Assembly (NCBI RefSeq): GCF_001428025.1
Contig: NZ_LMSC01000009.1
Location: 1-64,000, forward strand
From: Phycicoccus sp. Soil748
Lineage (GTDB): Bacteria; Actinomycetota; Actinomycetes; Actinomycetales; Dermatophilaceae
DNA length: 64,000 bases
Reading direction: 5' to 3'
Numbering within the stretch: the first letter of the stretch is position 1; the number at the start of each line of letters is the position of its first letter. Positions 1-10,366 of this stretch are shown here, in pieces. A model generated the notes under the pieces. That model was not told the origin of the DNA. It ran no database searches and saw nothing but the letters and a program-made list of their open reading frames with translations. A program made the position numbers and the translations under genes.

Positions 1-147
1 GGAAAGCCCCCACGCTCTTGCTGTGCGGCGCACCGAAGCGCGCCGGAGAAGAACTGTACTGCATGTGGGGTTCAGCCCCGGGACCGGCCTTCTTCGCGGT
101 GGTGACCGCGGTGGTGTCCGTTCCTCCCTGTCGGGCTGACGTCGAGA
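1..147 (-). other. Transcribed leader of a gene beyond the left edge
   Basis: No protein is supported here. Read leftward, the stretch lies downstream of a good promoter and contains a hairpin at 27-44 whose RNA form is a 7-bp stem closed by a C(UUCG)G tetraloop. One of its pairs is G-U on the minus strand but A-C on the plus strand, which favours leftward transcription. A structured leader behind a strong promoter after tyrS would fit a ribosomal RNA operon, but the gene itself is outside the window, so this is inference. Confidence 0.35.
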
Positions 148-177
148 ACATTAGACGGGACTCGACGCGAAAGACAA
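148..177 (-). promoter_or_regulatory. Leftward promoter downstream of tyrS
   Basis: A -35 element TTGTCT (177 to 172) and a -10 element TAATGT (153 to 148) are separated by 18 nt, close to the vegetative consensus and rare in this GC-rich DNA. It starts only 10 nt beyond the tyrS stop codon, so it serves a new transcription unit to the left. The predicted start is near position 141. Confidence 0.5.
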
Positions 178-186
178 ATCCGCAGG

Positions 187-1467
187 TCAGCGGGCTGCGG
201 CCTCTTCAGCCACCCTGCGCCCGGCCGCCAGGGACTTGCGCCCACGCCGCAGCAGGGCGACCGACCCGTGCAGGAAGTCGTCCTCCTCGAGCACCCGCTC
301 GGGGTCGGACAGCTTGACGTTGTTGAGCGAGGCCCCGCCGTCGCCGATCGCCCGGCGCGCGGCGTTGCGGGAGTCGACCAGGCCGACGGCGACGAGCGCA
401 TCGGTCACCGACATCCCGACGGACACCGCTCCCCCGGGCAGCTCCCCGGTGGCGTCGCCGAGGGTGCGGGCGTCCAGCGCGGTGACGTCACCCTTGCCGA
501 ACAGGGCCTCGGACGCCGCCTGGACCGCGGCCGTCGCCTCGGCACCGTGCACGAGCGTCGTCACGTCGGCGGCCAGCGCCTTCTGTGCCTCACGCAGGAA
601 CGGCTTCTCCTCCAGCGACTGCTCGAGCCGGGCGATGTCGTCGGCGCTGCGATCGGTGAAGACCTTGAGCAGCTTGACGACGGAGGCGTCCTCGACGTTG
701 ATCCAGTACTGGTACCAGGCGTACGGGCTGGTCATCTCGGCGTTGAGCCAGATGGCGTTGCCCTCGCTCTTGCCGAACTTGGTGCCCGACGCGTCGGTGA
801 TGAGCGGGGTCGTCAGCAGGTGCACCGACCTCCCCTCCACCCGGTGGATCAGGTCGGAACCGGCGGTGAGGTTGCCCCACTGGTCCTGCCCACCGGTCTG
901 CAGCGTGCAGCCGTAGTCGCGGTAGAGCTGTAGGTAGTCCAGGCCTTGGAGGATCTGGTAGCTGAACTCGGTGTAGGAGATGCCCTCGTCGCTGTTCAGC
1001 CGCGCGGCGACAGCGTCCTTCTTGACCATCTGGTTGACCCGGAAGTGCTTGCCGATGTCGCGCAGGAAGTCCAGCGCCGACATCGGCGCCGTCCAGTCGA
1101 GGTTGTTGACCATGATGGCGGCGTTGTCGCCCTCGAAGTCGAGGAAGGGACGCACCTGCTCCTGGATGCCGGCGACCCACTGGGCCGTCTGCTCCTTGGT
1201 CTTCAGGACCCGCTCCGAGGACGGGCGCGGGTCGCCGATCAGTCCCGTGGAGCCACCCACGAGGCAGATGATGCGGTGGCCCGCTCGTTGCAGGTGCCGC
1301 ATGACGACCAGCTGCACGAGGTTGCCGAAGTGCAGCGACGGAGCCGTGGGGTCGAAGCCGCAATACGCCGTGATCGGCCCGTCGGCGAGTGCCTGGCGCA
1401 GCGCGGACTCGTCGGTGGTCTGCGCCACCAGCCCTCGCCACTGCAGCTCGTCGAGGATGTCGCTCAC
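187..1467 (-). CDS. tyrS: Tyrosyl-tRNA synthetase
   Basis: This cytoplasmic class I aminoacyl-tRNA synthetase charges tRNA-Tyr with tyrosine using ATP. The 426-residue protein has the usual bacterial TyrS length. The HIGH-like motif is HFGN at about residues 46-49, the KMSKS-like loop is KFGKSEGN in the middle of the protein, and a C-terminal S4 RNA-binding domain ends with ASLNNVKL. The GTG start at 1467 is preceded by AGGAG at a normal distance. The gene follows mpg on the same strand after 64 nt and may be its own unit or the tail of the sdh-mpg transcript. Identification is secure. Confidence 0.97.
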   Translation of the reverse strand: MSDILDELQWRGLVAQTTDESALRQALADGPITAYCGFDPTAPSLHFGNLVQLVVMRHLQRAGHRIICLVGGSTGLIGDPRPSSERVLKTKEQTAQWVAGIQEQVRPFLDFEGDNAAIMVNNLDWTAPMSALDFLRDIGKHFRVNQMVKKDAVAARLNSDEGISYTEFSYQILQGLDYLQLYRDYGCTLQTGGQDQWGNLTAGSDLIHRVEGRSVHLLTTPLITDASGTKFGKSEGNAIWLNAEMTSPYAWYQYWINVEDASVVKLLKVFTDRSADDIARLEQSLEEKPFLREAQKALAADVTTLVHGAEATAAVQAASEALFGKGDVTALDARTLGDATGELPGGAVSVGMSVTDALVAVGLVDSRNAARRAIGDGGASLNNVKLSDPERVLEEDDFLHGSVALLRRGRKSLAAGRRVAEEAAAR

Positions 1468-1531
1468 GGTGTGGGTTCTCCTTGTCCGGTCGTCGTGCCT
1501 CGCGGGACCGCGCGCACGGGCACAGCCTGCC

Positions 1532-2206
1532 CTATGACGGTCCGCGCCGTGGACGGGGTTTCGCGGGCCGGTACACCGAGACGGTGGGCTCGTCGGCGAG
1601 CCAGAACCTCCACGGGTGCGCCAGGGCGTCGCCTCCGGCCCCTGCGACACCGACCCGCGGGCCGGTGTGCACCTCACCGGTCCCGGCTCCCGCCGCGGGG
1701 GCGTGGAACGCCACGACCGACCCTGGCACGCAGGCGTCGGCACCGGTGAGCGCGCCGTCGACGCCCAGCGTCGTGGCGAGCCGAGCCGGCCCGCGCGCCC
1801 AGTCGCGGCGGCGTACCCCCTCACGCCGCGCAGCGGCGACGTCCTCCCCCTCGACCACCTCGCCGGCCCGCAGCAGGACCGCGCTGGCGCTGCCCTCGGT
1901 GCCGCACACGACGTTGGCGCACCAGTGCATGCCGTAGGTGAAGTAGACGTAGAGGTGACCCGCGGGACCGAACATCACCTCGGTGCGCGGGGTGGGGCCG
2001 CGGAAGGCGTGCGACCCGGGGTCGGCCTGCCCCGCGTACGCCTCCACCTCGGTGAGCCGGATGCGCACACCGGCGTGGGAGACCGTGGCACCGAGCAGCT
2101 CCCGGGCGACGGTGAGGACGTCGCGGGCGAAGAACGACCGCGGCAGCCGTTCGCCGCGCAGGACCTCGCTCAGTCCTTGCGCCGGCGGATCTTGGAGCCG
2201 AGCCAC
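1532..2206 (-). CDS. Methylpurine (3-methyladenine) DNA glycosylase
   Basis: The product belongs to the AAG/MPG family of monofunctional glycosylases that remove alkylated purines such as 3-methyladenine in base-excision repair. The family signature [19 protein letters not shown] (19 residues) is close to the N-terminus, followed by [10 protein letters not shown], which carries the catalytic Glu, and [12 protein letters not shown]. The start is uncertain. GTG at 2206 overlaps the end of sdhB by 37 nt, whereas a CTG at 2173, overlapping the sdhB stop, would give a more typical short N-terminus, but CTG is a rare start. The gene is clearly coupled to sdhB, although repair and respiration have no evident functional link. 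Confidence 0.9.
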   Translation of the reverse strand: MARLQDPPAQGLSEVLRGERLPRSFFARDVLTVARELLGATVSHAGVRIRLTEVEAYAGQADPGSHAFRGPTPRTEVMFGPAGHLYVYFTYGMHWCANVVCGTEGSASAVLLRAGEVVEGEDVAAARREGVRRRDWARGPARLATTLGVDGALTGADACVPGSVVAFHAPAAGAGTGEVHTGPRVGVAGAGGDALAHPWRFWLADEPTVSVYRPAKPRPRRGPS

Positions 2207-2922
2207 ACCACGGGATCGTAGTGACGGTCCACGACGCGCTCCTTCAGGGGGATCAGGGCGTTGTCGGTGATCTTGATGTGCTCGGGGCAGACCTCGGTGC
2301 AGCACTTGGTGATGTTGCAGTAGCCGAGGCCGTGCTGCTCACGCGCGGCCGGCCGCCGGTCAGCGGTGTCGAGCGGGTGCATGTCGAGCTCGGCGACCCG
2401 CATGAGGAACCGGGGCCCGGCGAAGGCCTGCTTGTTGTCCTCGTGGTCGCGCACCACGTGGCAGACGTCCTGGCACAGGAAGCACTCGATGCACTTGCGG
2501 AACTCCTGGCTGCGCTGCACGTCGACCTGCTGCATCCGGTAGTCGCCGGGCTGCAGGTCCTCCGGCGGCGTGAACGCCTGCACCTCACGGGCCTTCTGGT
2601 AGTTGAAGGACACGTCGGTGACAAGGTCGCGCTGCACGGGGAACGTGCGCAGCGGCGTCACCGTGATGGTCTGGCTCTCCTCGAAGGTGCTCATCCGCGT
2701 CATGCACAGCAGGCGCGGCCGACCGTTGACCTCGGCGCTGCACGAGCCGCACTTGCCCGCCTTGCAGTTCCACCGGACCGCGAGGTCGGGGGCCTGCGTG
2801 GCCTGGAGCCGGTGGATGATGTCGAGGACGACCTCCCCCTCGTTGACCTCGACGGTGTAGTCCTGCAGGCCACCGCCGTCGGCGTCGCCACGCCACACCT
2901 TGAACCTCGCGTCGTAGCTCAT
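2170..2922 (-). CDS. sdhB: Succinate dehydrogenase iron-sulfur subunit
   Basis: This 250-residue subunit carries electrons from the SdhA flavin to quinone at the cytoplasmic face of the membrane. All cluster ligands are visible. C53, C58, C61 and C73 form the plant-ferredoxin [2Fe-2S] site. C144-x2-C147-x2-C150-x3-C154 and the set C202, C207, C208 and C212 form the two further clusters. The ATG start at 2922 overlaps the sdhA stop in an ATGA tetranucleotide, so the two genes are translationally coupled. It is the last sdh gene, and mpg overlaps its 3' end. Cluster spacing matches the actinobacterial enzyme type that has a single membrane subunit. Confidence 0.96.
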   Translation of the reverse strand: MSYDARFKVWRGDADGGGLQDYTVEVNEGEVVLDIIHRLQATQAPDLAVRWNCKAGKCGSCSAEVNGRPRLLCMTRMSTFEESQTITVTPLRTFPVQRDLVTDVSFNYQKAREVQAFTPPEDLQPGDYRMQQVDVQRSQEFRKCIECFLCQDVCHVVRDHEDNKQAFAGPRFLMRVAELDMHPLDTADRRPAAREQHGLGYCNITKCCTEVCPEHIKITDNALIPLKERVVDRHYDPVVWLGSKIRRRKD

Positions 2923-4886
2923 GCCCCGCTCCCGTCGTCGCTCTGCTGCGCTGCACCCGGACCGTCGCGGCGGGCCAGCTCGCCCTCGGTGAGGTACTTG
3001 GCCAGCTCGGTGCGCTCGAAGAGCTCGAGCAGGTCCTGCCGGATCTCCGGCACCGGCTGGTGCCGCAGGGCGATCCCCCCGTCGCCCTCGAGGGTGCACA
3101 CGAGGTTGACGCCACGCCACTTCGGGTCCATGCCCGGGAAGTCCTCGCGGGTGTGGCCGCCACGGGACTCGGTCCGCTCCAGGGCCGCCATCGCCACGCA
3201 GCGGCAGACGGCCAGCATGTTGCGCAGGTCGAGCGCGAGGTGCCACCCGGGGTTGAACGCGCGTCCCCCTTGCACACCAACGTTCTTCGCCCGCTCGTCC
3301 AGCTCGTCGAGCACCTCGAGGGCCTCGCGGACCTCGCCCTCCCGGCGGATGATCCCGACGAGGTCGTTCATCTTCTGCTGCATCTCGCTGTGCAGCGCGT
3401 ACGGGTTCTCGTCCGCCTCGCGGTAGGGCGCCAGCGCCGTCTCCAGCGCGGCCAGGACGTCGGCCTCACTCGTCGACGGACGCGAGCCACCAAGCCCCGC
3501 AACGTATTCCGCGGCGCCAAGTCCCGCGCGTCGACCGAACACCAGCAGGTCCGACAGGCTGTTGCCACCCAGGCGGTTGGAGCCGTGCATGCCACCAGCC
3601 ACCTCGCCCGCGGCGTAGAGCCCGGGCACCGCCGTGGCCGCCGTGTCGGCGTCGACCTCCACGCCACCCATGACGTAGTGGCACGTGGGCCCCACCTCCA
3701 TCGGCTCGGCCGTGATGTCGACGTCGGCGAGCTCCTTGAACTGGTGGTGCATCGAGGGCAGCCGGCGGATGATCTCCTCGGCCGGCAGCCGCGTCGAGAC
3801 GTCGAGGAAGACACCGCCGTGGGGTGATCCGCGGCCCTCCTTCACCTCGCTGTTGATCGCCCGGGCGACCTCGTCCCGGGGCAGCAGCTCGGGCGGTCGC
3901 TTGTTGTTCTCCGGGTCCTCGTACCAGCGGTCGGCCTCCTCCTCGGAGTCGGCGTACTGGCCCCGGAACACGTCGGGGACGTAGTCGAACATGAAGCGCT
4001 TGCCGTCGGAGTTGCGCAGCACTCCCCCGTCGCCACGCACCGACTCGGTGACGAGGATCCCCTTGACCGACGGGGGCCAGACCATGCCGGTGGGGTGGAA
4101 CTGGATGAACTCCATGTTGATCAGGGCCGCGCCGGCGCGAAGGGCCAGGGCGTGGCCGTCGCCGGTGTACTCCCAGGAGTTGCTGGTGACCTTGAAGGAC
4201 TTGCCGATCCCCCCGGTGGCCAGGACGATCGCCGGCGCCGAGAAGTGGACGAACCGTCCCGTCTCGCGCCAGTAGCCGACGGCGCCCGACACCGCGCCCG
4301 AGGCGTCCTTGAGGATGTCGGTGACGGTGAGCTCGGCGAACACCCGCAGGCGGGACTCGTAGTCGCCGGTCTCGCGGCGGTCCTGCTGCTGCAGGCTGAC
4401 GATCTTCTGCTGCAGGGTGCGGATCAGCTCCAGGCCGGTGCGGTCGCCGACGTGGGCCAGCCGCGGGTACTCGTGGCCGCCGAAGTTGCGCTGGCTGATG
4501 CGGCCGTCCTTGGTGCGGTCGAACAGCGCACCGTAGGTCTCGAGCTCCCACACCCGCTGCGGCGCCTCCTTGGCGTGCAGCTCGGCCATGCGCGGGTTGT
4601 TGAGGAACTTGCCGCCGCGCAGGGTGTCGCGGAAGTGGACCTGCCAGCTGTCCTTGGCGTTGGCGTTGCCCATCGACGCGGCGATGCCGCCCTCGGCCAT
4701 GACCGTGTGCGCCTTGCCGAACAGGCTCTTGCAGATGACGGCGGTGCGCAGCCCCTGCTCGCGCGCCTCGATCGCCGCCCGCAGGCCGGCCCCACCCGCA
4801 CCGATGACGATCACGTCGTACTCGTGCCGCTCGGGGCTCTCGGCGTCGAGGCCCTCGCGGCCCTGTGGACGTTCGGCGTCGGTCAC
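2919..4886 (-). CDS. sdhA: Succinate dehydrogenase/fumarate reductase flavoprotein subunit
   Basis: The 655-residue catalytic subunit oxidises succinate to fumarate. The N-terminal dinucleotide-binding motif is VIVIGAGGAGLRAAIEA. H60 in FGKAHTVMAEGG is the expected covalent FAD attachment histidine. Substrate-binding elements include FIQFHPTGM and HGSNRLGGNSLSDLLVFG. A GTG start at 4886 lies 9 nt after the sdhC stop. The gene order sdhC-sdhA-sdhB and the sequence style match mycobacterial Sdh1 and the similar Streptomyces enzyme, not the four-subunit E. coli type; that assignment is from memory of the families. Confidence 0.96.
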   Translation of the reverse strand: MTDAERPQGREGLDAESPERHEYDVIVIGAGGAGLRAAIEAREQGLRTAVICKSLFGKAHTVMAEGGIAASMGNANAKDSWQVHFRDTLRGGKFLNNPRMAELHAKEAPQRVWELETYGALFDRTKDGRISQRNFGGHEYPRLAHVGDRTGLELIRTLQQKIVSLQQQDRRETGDYESRLRVFAELTVTDILKDASGAVSGAVGYWRETGRFVHFSAPAIVLATGGIGKSFKVTSNSWEYTGDGHALALRAGAALINMEFIQFHPTGMVWPPSVKGILVTESVRGDGGVLRNSDGKRFMFDYVPDVFRGQYADSEEEADRWYEDPENNKRPPELLPRDEVARAINSEVKEGRGSPHGGVFLDVSTRLPAEEIIRRLPSMHHQFKELADVDITAEPMEVGPTCHYVMGGVEVDADTAATAVPGLYAAGEVAGGMHGSNRLGGNSLSDLLVFGRRAGLGAAEYVAGLGGSRPSTSEADVLAALETALAPYREADENPYALHSEMQQKMNDLVGIIRREGEVREALEVLDELDERAKNVGVQGGRAFNPGWHLALDLRNMLAVCRCVAMAALERTESRGGHTREDFPGMDPKWRGVNLVCTLEGDGGIALRHQPVPEIRQDLLELFERTELAKYLTEGELARRDGPGAAQQSDDGSGA

Positions 4887-4895
4887 ACGCGCTCC

Positions 4896-5711
4896 CTAGT
4901 TGATGATCCGCAGGTCGGAGATCGTCCCGGCGGAGACCAGGGCGATGTAGGCGTCGGTGACGACGAGGCTGCCGAGGGTCACCCACGCGAACGTCATGTG
5001 CCGGGCGTTCAGCCTGCCCACCAGGCCCCACGCCTTGTAGCGCAGCGGGTGCTTGCTGAAGTGGTTGAGCCGGCCCCCGACGATGTTGCGGCAGGAGTGG
5101 CACCCGAGCGTGTAGCACCAGAGGAGGACGACGTTGGCGAGCAGGATCAGCGTGCCGAGGCCGAGTCCGAAACCGCCGTCCTTGCCCCGGAAGGCGTGCA
5201 ACACGTCGTAGGTGTTGATGAGGCTGATGAGCACCGCGGCGTAGAAGAAGTAGCGGTGGAGGTTCTGCATGATGAGCGGGAAGCGCGTCTCACCGGAGTA
5301 GTCGCGGTGCGCCTCCGGGACCGCGCAGGCCGGCGGGCTCATCCAGAACGAGCGGTAGTAGGCCTTGCGGTAGTAGTAGCACGTCAGCCGGAACAGCAGC
5401 AGGAACGGCAGCGTCAGGGCCGCGAACGGGATCAGCGCCGGCCACTCACCGAACGGCGTCCCGAAGTGGGCGGACCCGGGCTCGCACGACGTGGACAGGC
5501 ACGGCGAGTAGAAGGGCGTGAGGTAGCCGTAGTCGGCGACGAAGTAGTCCTTCTGGAGGCTGGCGCGGACCAGGCCGTAGAGCAGCCACGCGCTGAAGCA
5601 GACGAAGGTGAGGAAGGGCTGCAGCCACCACCGGTCCTCACGGAGCGTGCGTGCAGCGATCCTGGCCCGGCCGGGGGCGTGGACGCCTCCGCTGAAGGGG
5701 GCGTTCGACAC
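4896..5711 (-). CDS. sdhC: Succinate dehydrogenase membrane anchor, single large subunit
   Basis: The 271-residue integral membrane subunit anchors SdhAB and is expected to pass electrons to quinone. Five hydrophobic segments lie near residues 31-50, 91-112, 146-167, 182-200 and 237-260. After the fourth, a polar cluster contains C199, C204, H205, C207, H217 and H221 (CYTLGCHSCRN, then HFSKHP). A comparable cluster in mycobacterial Sdh1 has been described as binding a membrane-embedded Rieske-type [2Fe-2S] centre. The GTG start at 5711 sits one base after the stop of the small upstream gene, so translation is probably coupled. The extra cysteines C71 and C76 are on a loop. Confidence 0.9.
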   Translation of the reverse strand: MSNAPFSGGVHAPGRARIAARTLREDRWWLQPFLTFVCFSAWLLYGLVRASLQKDYFVADYGYLTPFYSPCLSTSCEPGSAHFGTPFGEWPALIPFAALTLPFLLLFRLTCYYYRKAYYRSFWMSPPACAVPEAHRDYSGETRFPLIMQNLHRYFFYAAVLISLINTYDVLHAFRGKDGGFGLGLGTLILLANVVLLWCYTLGCHSCRNIVGGRLNHFSKHPLRYKAWGLVGRLNARHMTFAWVTLGSLVVTDAYIALVSAGTISDLRIIN

Positions 5712-5712
5712 C

Positions 5713-6003
5713 TCAGCGGCCCCGGGACGGACCGACGCCCTCGTCCTCGGCGTCCGACCAGAGCGCCGGGTCGTAGTCCTCGTCGGGGATGAACACGATC
5801 TCGCCGGGGCCCCCGGCGCGGTCCTGGGAGCCGACACCGGCACCCCGGGCCACGAGGTCGACGTCGTCGGCGAGGCGGACGACGTCGTCGCGCAGCCGTT
5901 GGAGGTCGAGGGTGTTGCCGAGCTCCTTGGTGAGCGCGGTCACCGCCCGTCGGAGTCCGGCCACGTGACCCGCAGCTGCTGTGAGGTCGTCGCTGACACC
6001 CAT
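5713..6003 (-). CDS. Small conserved protein encoded ahead of sdhCAB
   Basis: This 96-residue soluble protein heads the succinate dehydrogenase operon. The N-terminal half is an amphipathic helix-rich region (GLRRAVTALTKELG, then RDDVVRLADDVDL). The C-terminus has the acidic stretch IPDEDYDPALWSDAEDEGVG. It resembles the approximately 97-residue protein encoded just before Sdh1 in mycobacteria (Rv0250c, from memory), so it is a conserved partner of unknown function and not a random frame. ATG at 6003 is preceded by AAGGA at 9 nt. Its stop is one base from the sdhC start. A role in assembly or regulation of the complex is inference from position only. Confidence 0.8.
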   Translation of the reverse strand: MGVSDDLTAAAGHVAGLRRAVTALTKELGNTLDLQRLRDDVVRLADDVDLVARGAGVGSQDRAGGPGEIVFIPDEDYDPALWSDAEDEGVGPSRGR

Positions 6004-6040
6004 GGCACCGTCCTTGTCGCGGAGGTCGAGGCGGGTCGAC

Positions 6041-6056
6041 TGTGACCCACGTCACC
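6041..6056. promoter_or_regulatory. CRP/GlxR-type operator before the sdh operon
   Basis: The 16-mer TGTGACCCACGTCACC matches the cAMP-receptor-protein consensus TGTGA-N6-TCACA at all but the last base. It lies 38 nt upstream of the first gene of the sdh operon. A TAGGTT -10-like element (6063 to 6058) is immediately beside it, which would place the transcription start inside the operator and suggest repression. GlxR and CRP control sdh genes in other actinobacteria; here it is a sequence-based prediction. Confidence 0.6.
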
Positions 6057-6151
6057 GAACCTAGCGCGAAGGCAGCCCGAATTCGTGGCACTCCGCCGAA
6101 CGCGTTTCTGGGGACCGCTGCTTCGGCCGGCTGTTTCGGCCGACCGCTCGG

Positions 6152-8225
<2,074 letters not shown>

Positions 8226-8229
<4 letters not shown>

Positions 8230-9161
8230 GCGGGCCCCTCGAGGAGGAAGGACAGCAGGGCCTTCTGGGCGTGCAGCCGGTTCTCGGCCTCGTCCCAGAC
8301 CACCGACTGCGGCCCGTCGATCACCGCGGAGACCACCTCGAAGCCCCGGTAGGCCGGGAGGCAGTGCAGGAACAGCGCGTCGGCGTCGGCGCCGGCCATC
8401 AGCTCCTCGGTCACGGCATAGGGGACGAAGGGGCTGTCGGCGCCCTGCCGGTCGCCCTTCTGCTCCTCCATGCCCATCGAGACCCAGGTGTCCGTGACGA
8501 CCGCGTCGGCGCCGGCCACGGCCTGCGCCGCGTCGGCGTGCACGGTGGCCGACCCGCCCTGCTCGGCGGCGATCTCCTGCGCCCTGGCGAGGATCGCGGC
8601 GTCGGGCTGGTGGCTCGGCGGCGTGCCGATGCGCACGTGCATGCCGGCCAGGGCGCAGCCCAGCAGGTAGGAGTGCGCCATGTTGTTGGCCCCGTCGCCG
8701 ACGTAGGCGAGCGTCAGGCCCTTTAGGCTGCCCTTGTGCTCGAGGACGGTGAGCAGGTCGGCGAGGATCTGGCAGGGGTGGAACTCGTCGGTGAGGGCGT
8801 TGACGACGGGGACACCGGCGTACCGGGCCATCTCCTCGATGCGGTCCTGGCCGTGGGTGCGCCACACGATCGCGGCCGACTGCGGGCCGAGGACGCGGGC
8901 GACGTCGGCGATGGACTCCCGGGTGCCGATCTGGGCCAGGTTGCCGTCGACGACCAGCGGCAGGCCGCCGAGCTGGCTGATGGCGCCGGCGAACGACACC
9001 TGCGTGCGCAGGGTGGGCTTGTCGAAGACCACCGAGACGGTCCGGGGACCCTCCAGGGGGCGGCGGGAGAACGGCGCCGCCTTGAGCTCCAGCGCGCGCT
9101 GCAGGACCAGGGCCTGCTCCTCGGCGGTCAGGTCGTCGTCGCGCAGGAAGTGGCGGGTCAC
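8226..9161 (-). CDS. argF: Ornithine carbamoyltransferase
   Basis: This enzyme forms citrulline from ornithine and carbamoyl phosphate. The 311-residue protein has the family motifs [12 protein letters not shown] and [10 protein letters not shown] (ornithine side) and [15 protein letters not shown]. The carbamoyl-phosphate loop, classically STRTR, reads PTLRTQVSF here: the second Arg and the neighbouring Ser and Thr are changed while the central Arg-Thr is kept. I regard this as an actinobacterial variant of OTCase rather than a different transcarbamylase, because it is coupled between argD and argR. GTG start at 9161 in a GTGA overlap with argD. Confidence 0.94.
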
Positions 9162-10366
9162 GGGTTCTCCTCCGGGGCGGTGGCGGCGTCGAGCAGGGCA
9201 GGCAGGGCGGCGACGAACGTGTCGAGCTGGTCGAGGGTGACGACGAGCGGCGGGGCGAGCCGCAGCGCGTCGGGCGCGACGGGATTGACGATGAACCCCG
9301 CGTCACGGGCGGCGGCAGCGAGTTGGGCGGCCACGGGCGCGGTGAAGGTGATCGCGCGGAGCAGCCCACGGCCTCGCACCCCGGCGACGAGCGGGTGGCC
9401 CAGCGCCGTCACGGCCTCGACGAGGTGCTCCCCTGCCCGCGCGGCATGGCTGAGCAGCCCCTCCGCCTCGACGGTGTCGATGACGGCGAGCCCGGCCGCG
9501 GCCGCGAGCGGGTTGCCCCCGAAGGTGGAGCCGTGCTGGCCGGCGGTGAGCAGTCCGGAGACCGCGGGTCCGAACGTCACGAGCGCCCCGATCGGCACAC
9601 CCCCGCCGAGCCCCTTGGCCACCGTGATGGCATCGGGCACCACGCCCGCCTGCTGGAACGCGAACCACGTGCCGGTGCGCCCGATACCCGTCTGGATCTC
9701 GTCCAGGACCAGCAGGGCACCCGCCGCCGAGGTGAGCTCCCGGGCCAGGCGCAGGTAGGCAGCGCCAGCGTCGAGCACGCCCGCCTCGCCCTGGACGGGC
9801 TCGAGGACGACAGCACCGGTGTCCGGTCCCACGGCAGCGCGCAGGGCCTCCTCGTCGCCGTACGGGACGTGGGAGACGCCGGGCATGAGCGGGGCGAACG
9901 GCTCGCGGTAGGCCGCCTTGTGGGTGAGGGCCAGCGCCCCAGTGGTGCGCCCGTGGAAGGCGCCCTCCGCAGCGACGATGCCCGGACGGCCGGTGCGCCG
10001 GCTCAGCTTGATGGCGGCCTCGATGGCCTCGGCGCCCGAGTTGGCGAAGAAGACCCGGGAGCCCTCGGGGGCCTCGGCGATGCCGAGGAGCCGCTCGGCC
10101 AGGGCGATCTGGGCCGGTGAGGTGAACAGGTTGGAGATGTGGATGGCCTCGCCGGCCTGCTTGCTGACGGCACTGACCAGGGCCGGGTGGCCGTGGCCCA
10201 GGGCGTTGACGGCGATGCCGCCCACCAGGTCGAGGTAGCGGCGCCCGTCGACGTCCCAGACCCAGCAGCCCTCGCCGTGGGACAGCACCAGCGGTGGGCG
10301 GCCGAAGACGCCCAGGACCGAGTTCTCGTAGCGGGCGAGGAGCTCGTCGTTGTGGGTCACGGTCAC
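9158..10366 (-). CDS. argD: Acetylornithine aminotransferase
   Basis: This PLP-dependent class III aminotransferase converts N-acetylglutamate semialdehyde to N-acetylornithine with glutamate as donor. The 402-residue protein shows [18 protein letters not shown], the cofactor Asp in [14 protein letters not shown], and the Schiff-base lysine in [14 protein letters not shown]. Two in-frame GTG codons compete for the start. The first, at 10366, is chosen because it overlaps the argB stop in a GTGA tetranucleotide like its neighbours. The enzyme may also serve lysine synthesis as in other bacteria, but nothing here shows that. Confidence 0.96.
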   Translation of the reverse strand: MTVTHNDELLARYENSVLGVFGRPPLVLSHGEGCWVWDVDGRRYLDLVGGIAVNALGHGHPALVSAVSKQAGEAIHISNLFTSPAQIALAERLLGIAEAPEGSRVFFANSGAEAIEAAIKLSRRTGRPGIVAAEGAFHGRTTGALALTHKAAYREPFAPLMPGVSHVPYGDEEALRAAVGPDTGAVVLEPVQGEAGVLDAGAAYLRLARELTSAAGALLVLDEIQTGIGRTGTWFAFQQAGVVPDAITVAKGLGGGVPIGALVTFGPAVSGLLTAGQHGSTFGGNPLAAAAGLAVIDTVEAEGLLSHAARAGEHLVEAVTALGHPLVAGVRGRGLLRAITFTAPVAAQLAAAARDAGFIVNPVAPDALRLAPPLVVTLDQLDTFVAALPALLDAATAPEENP

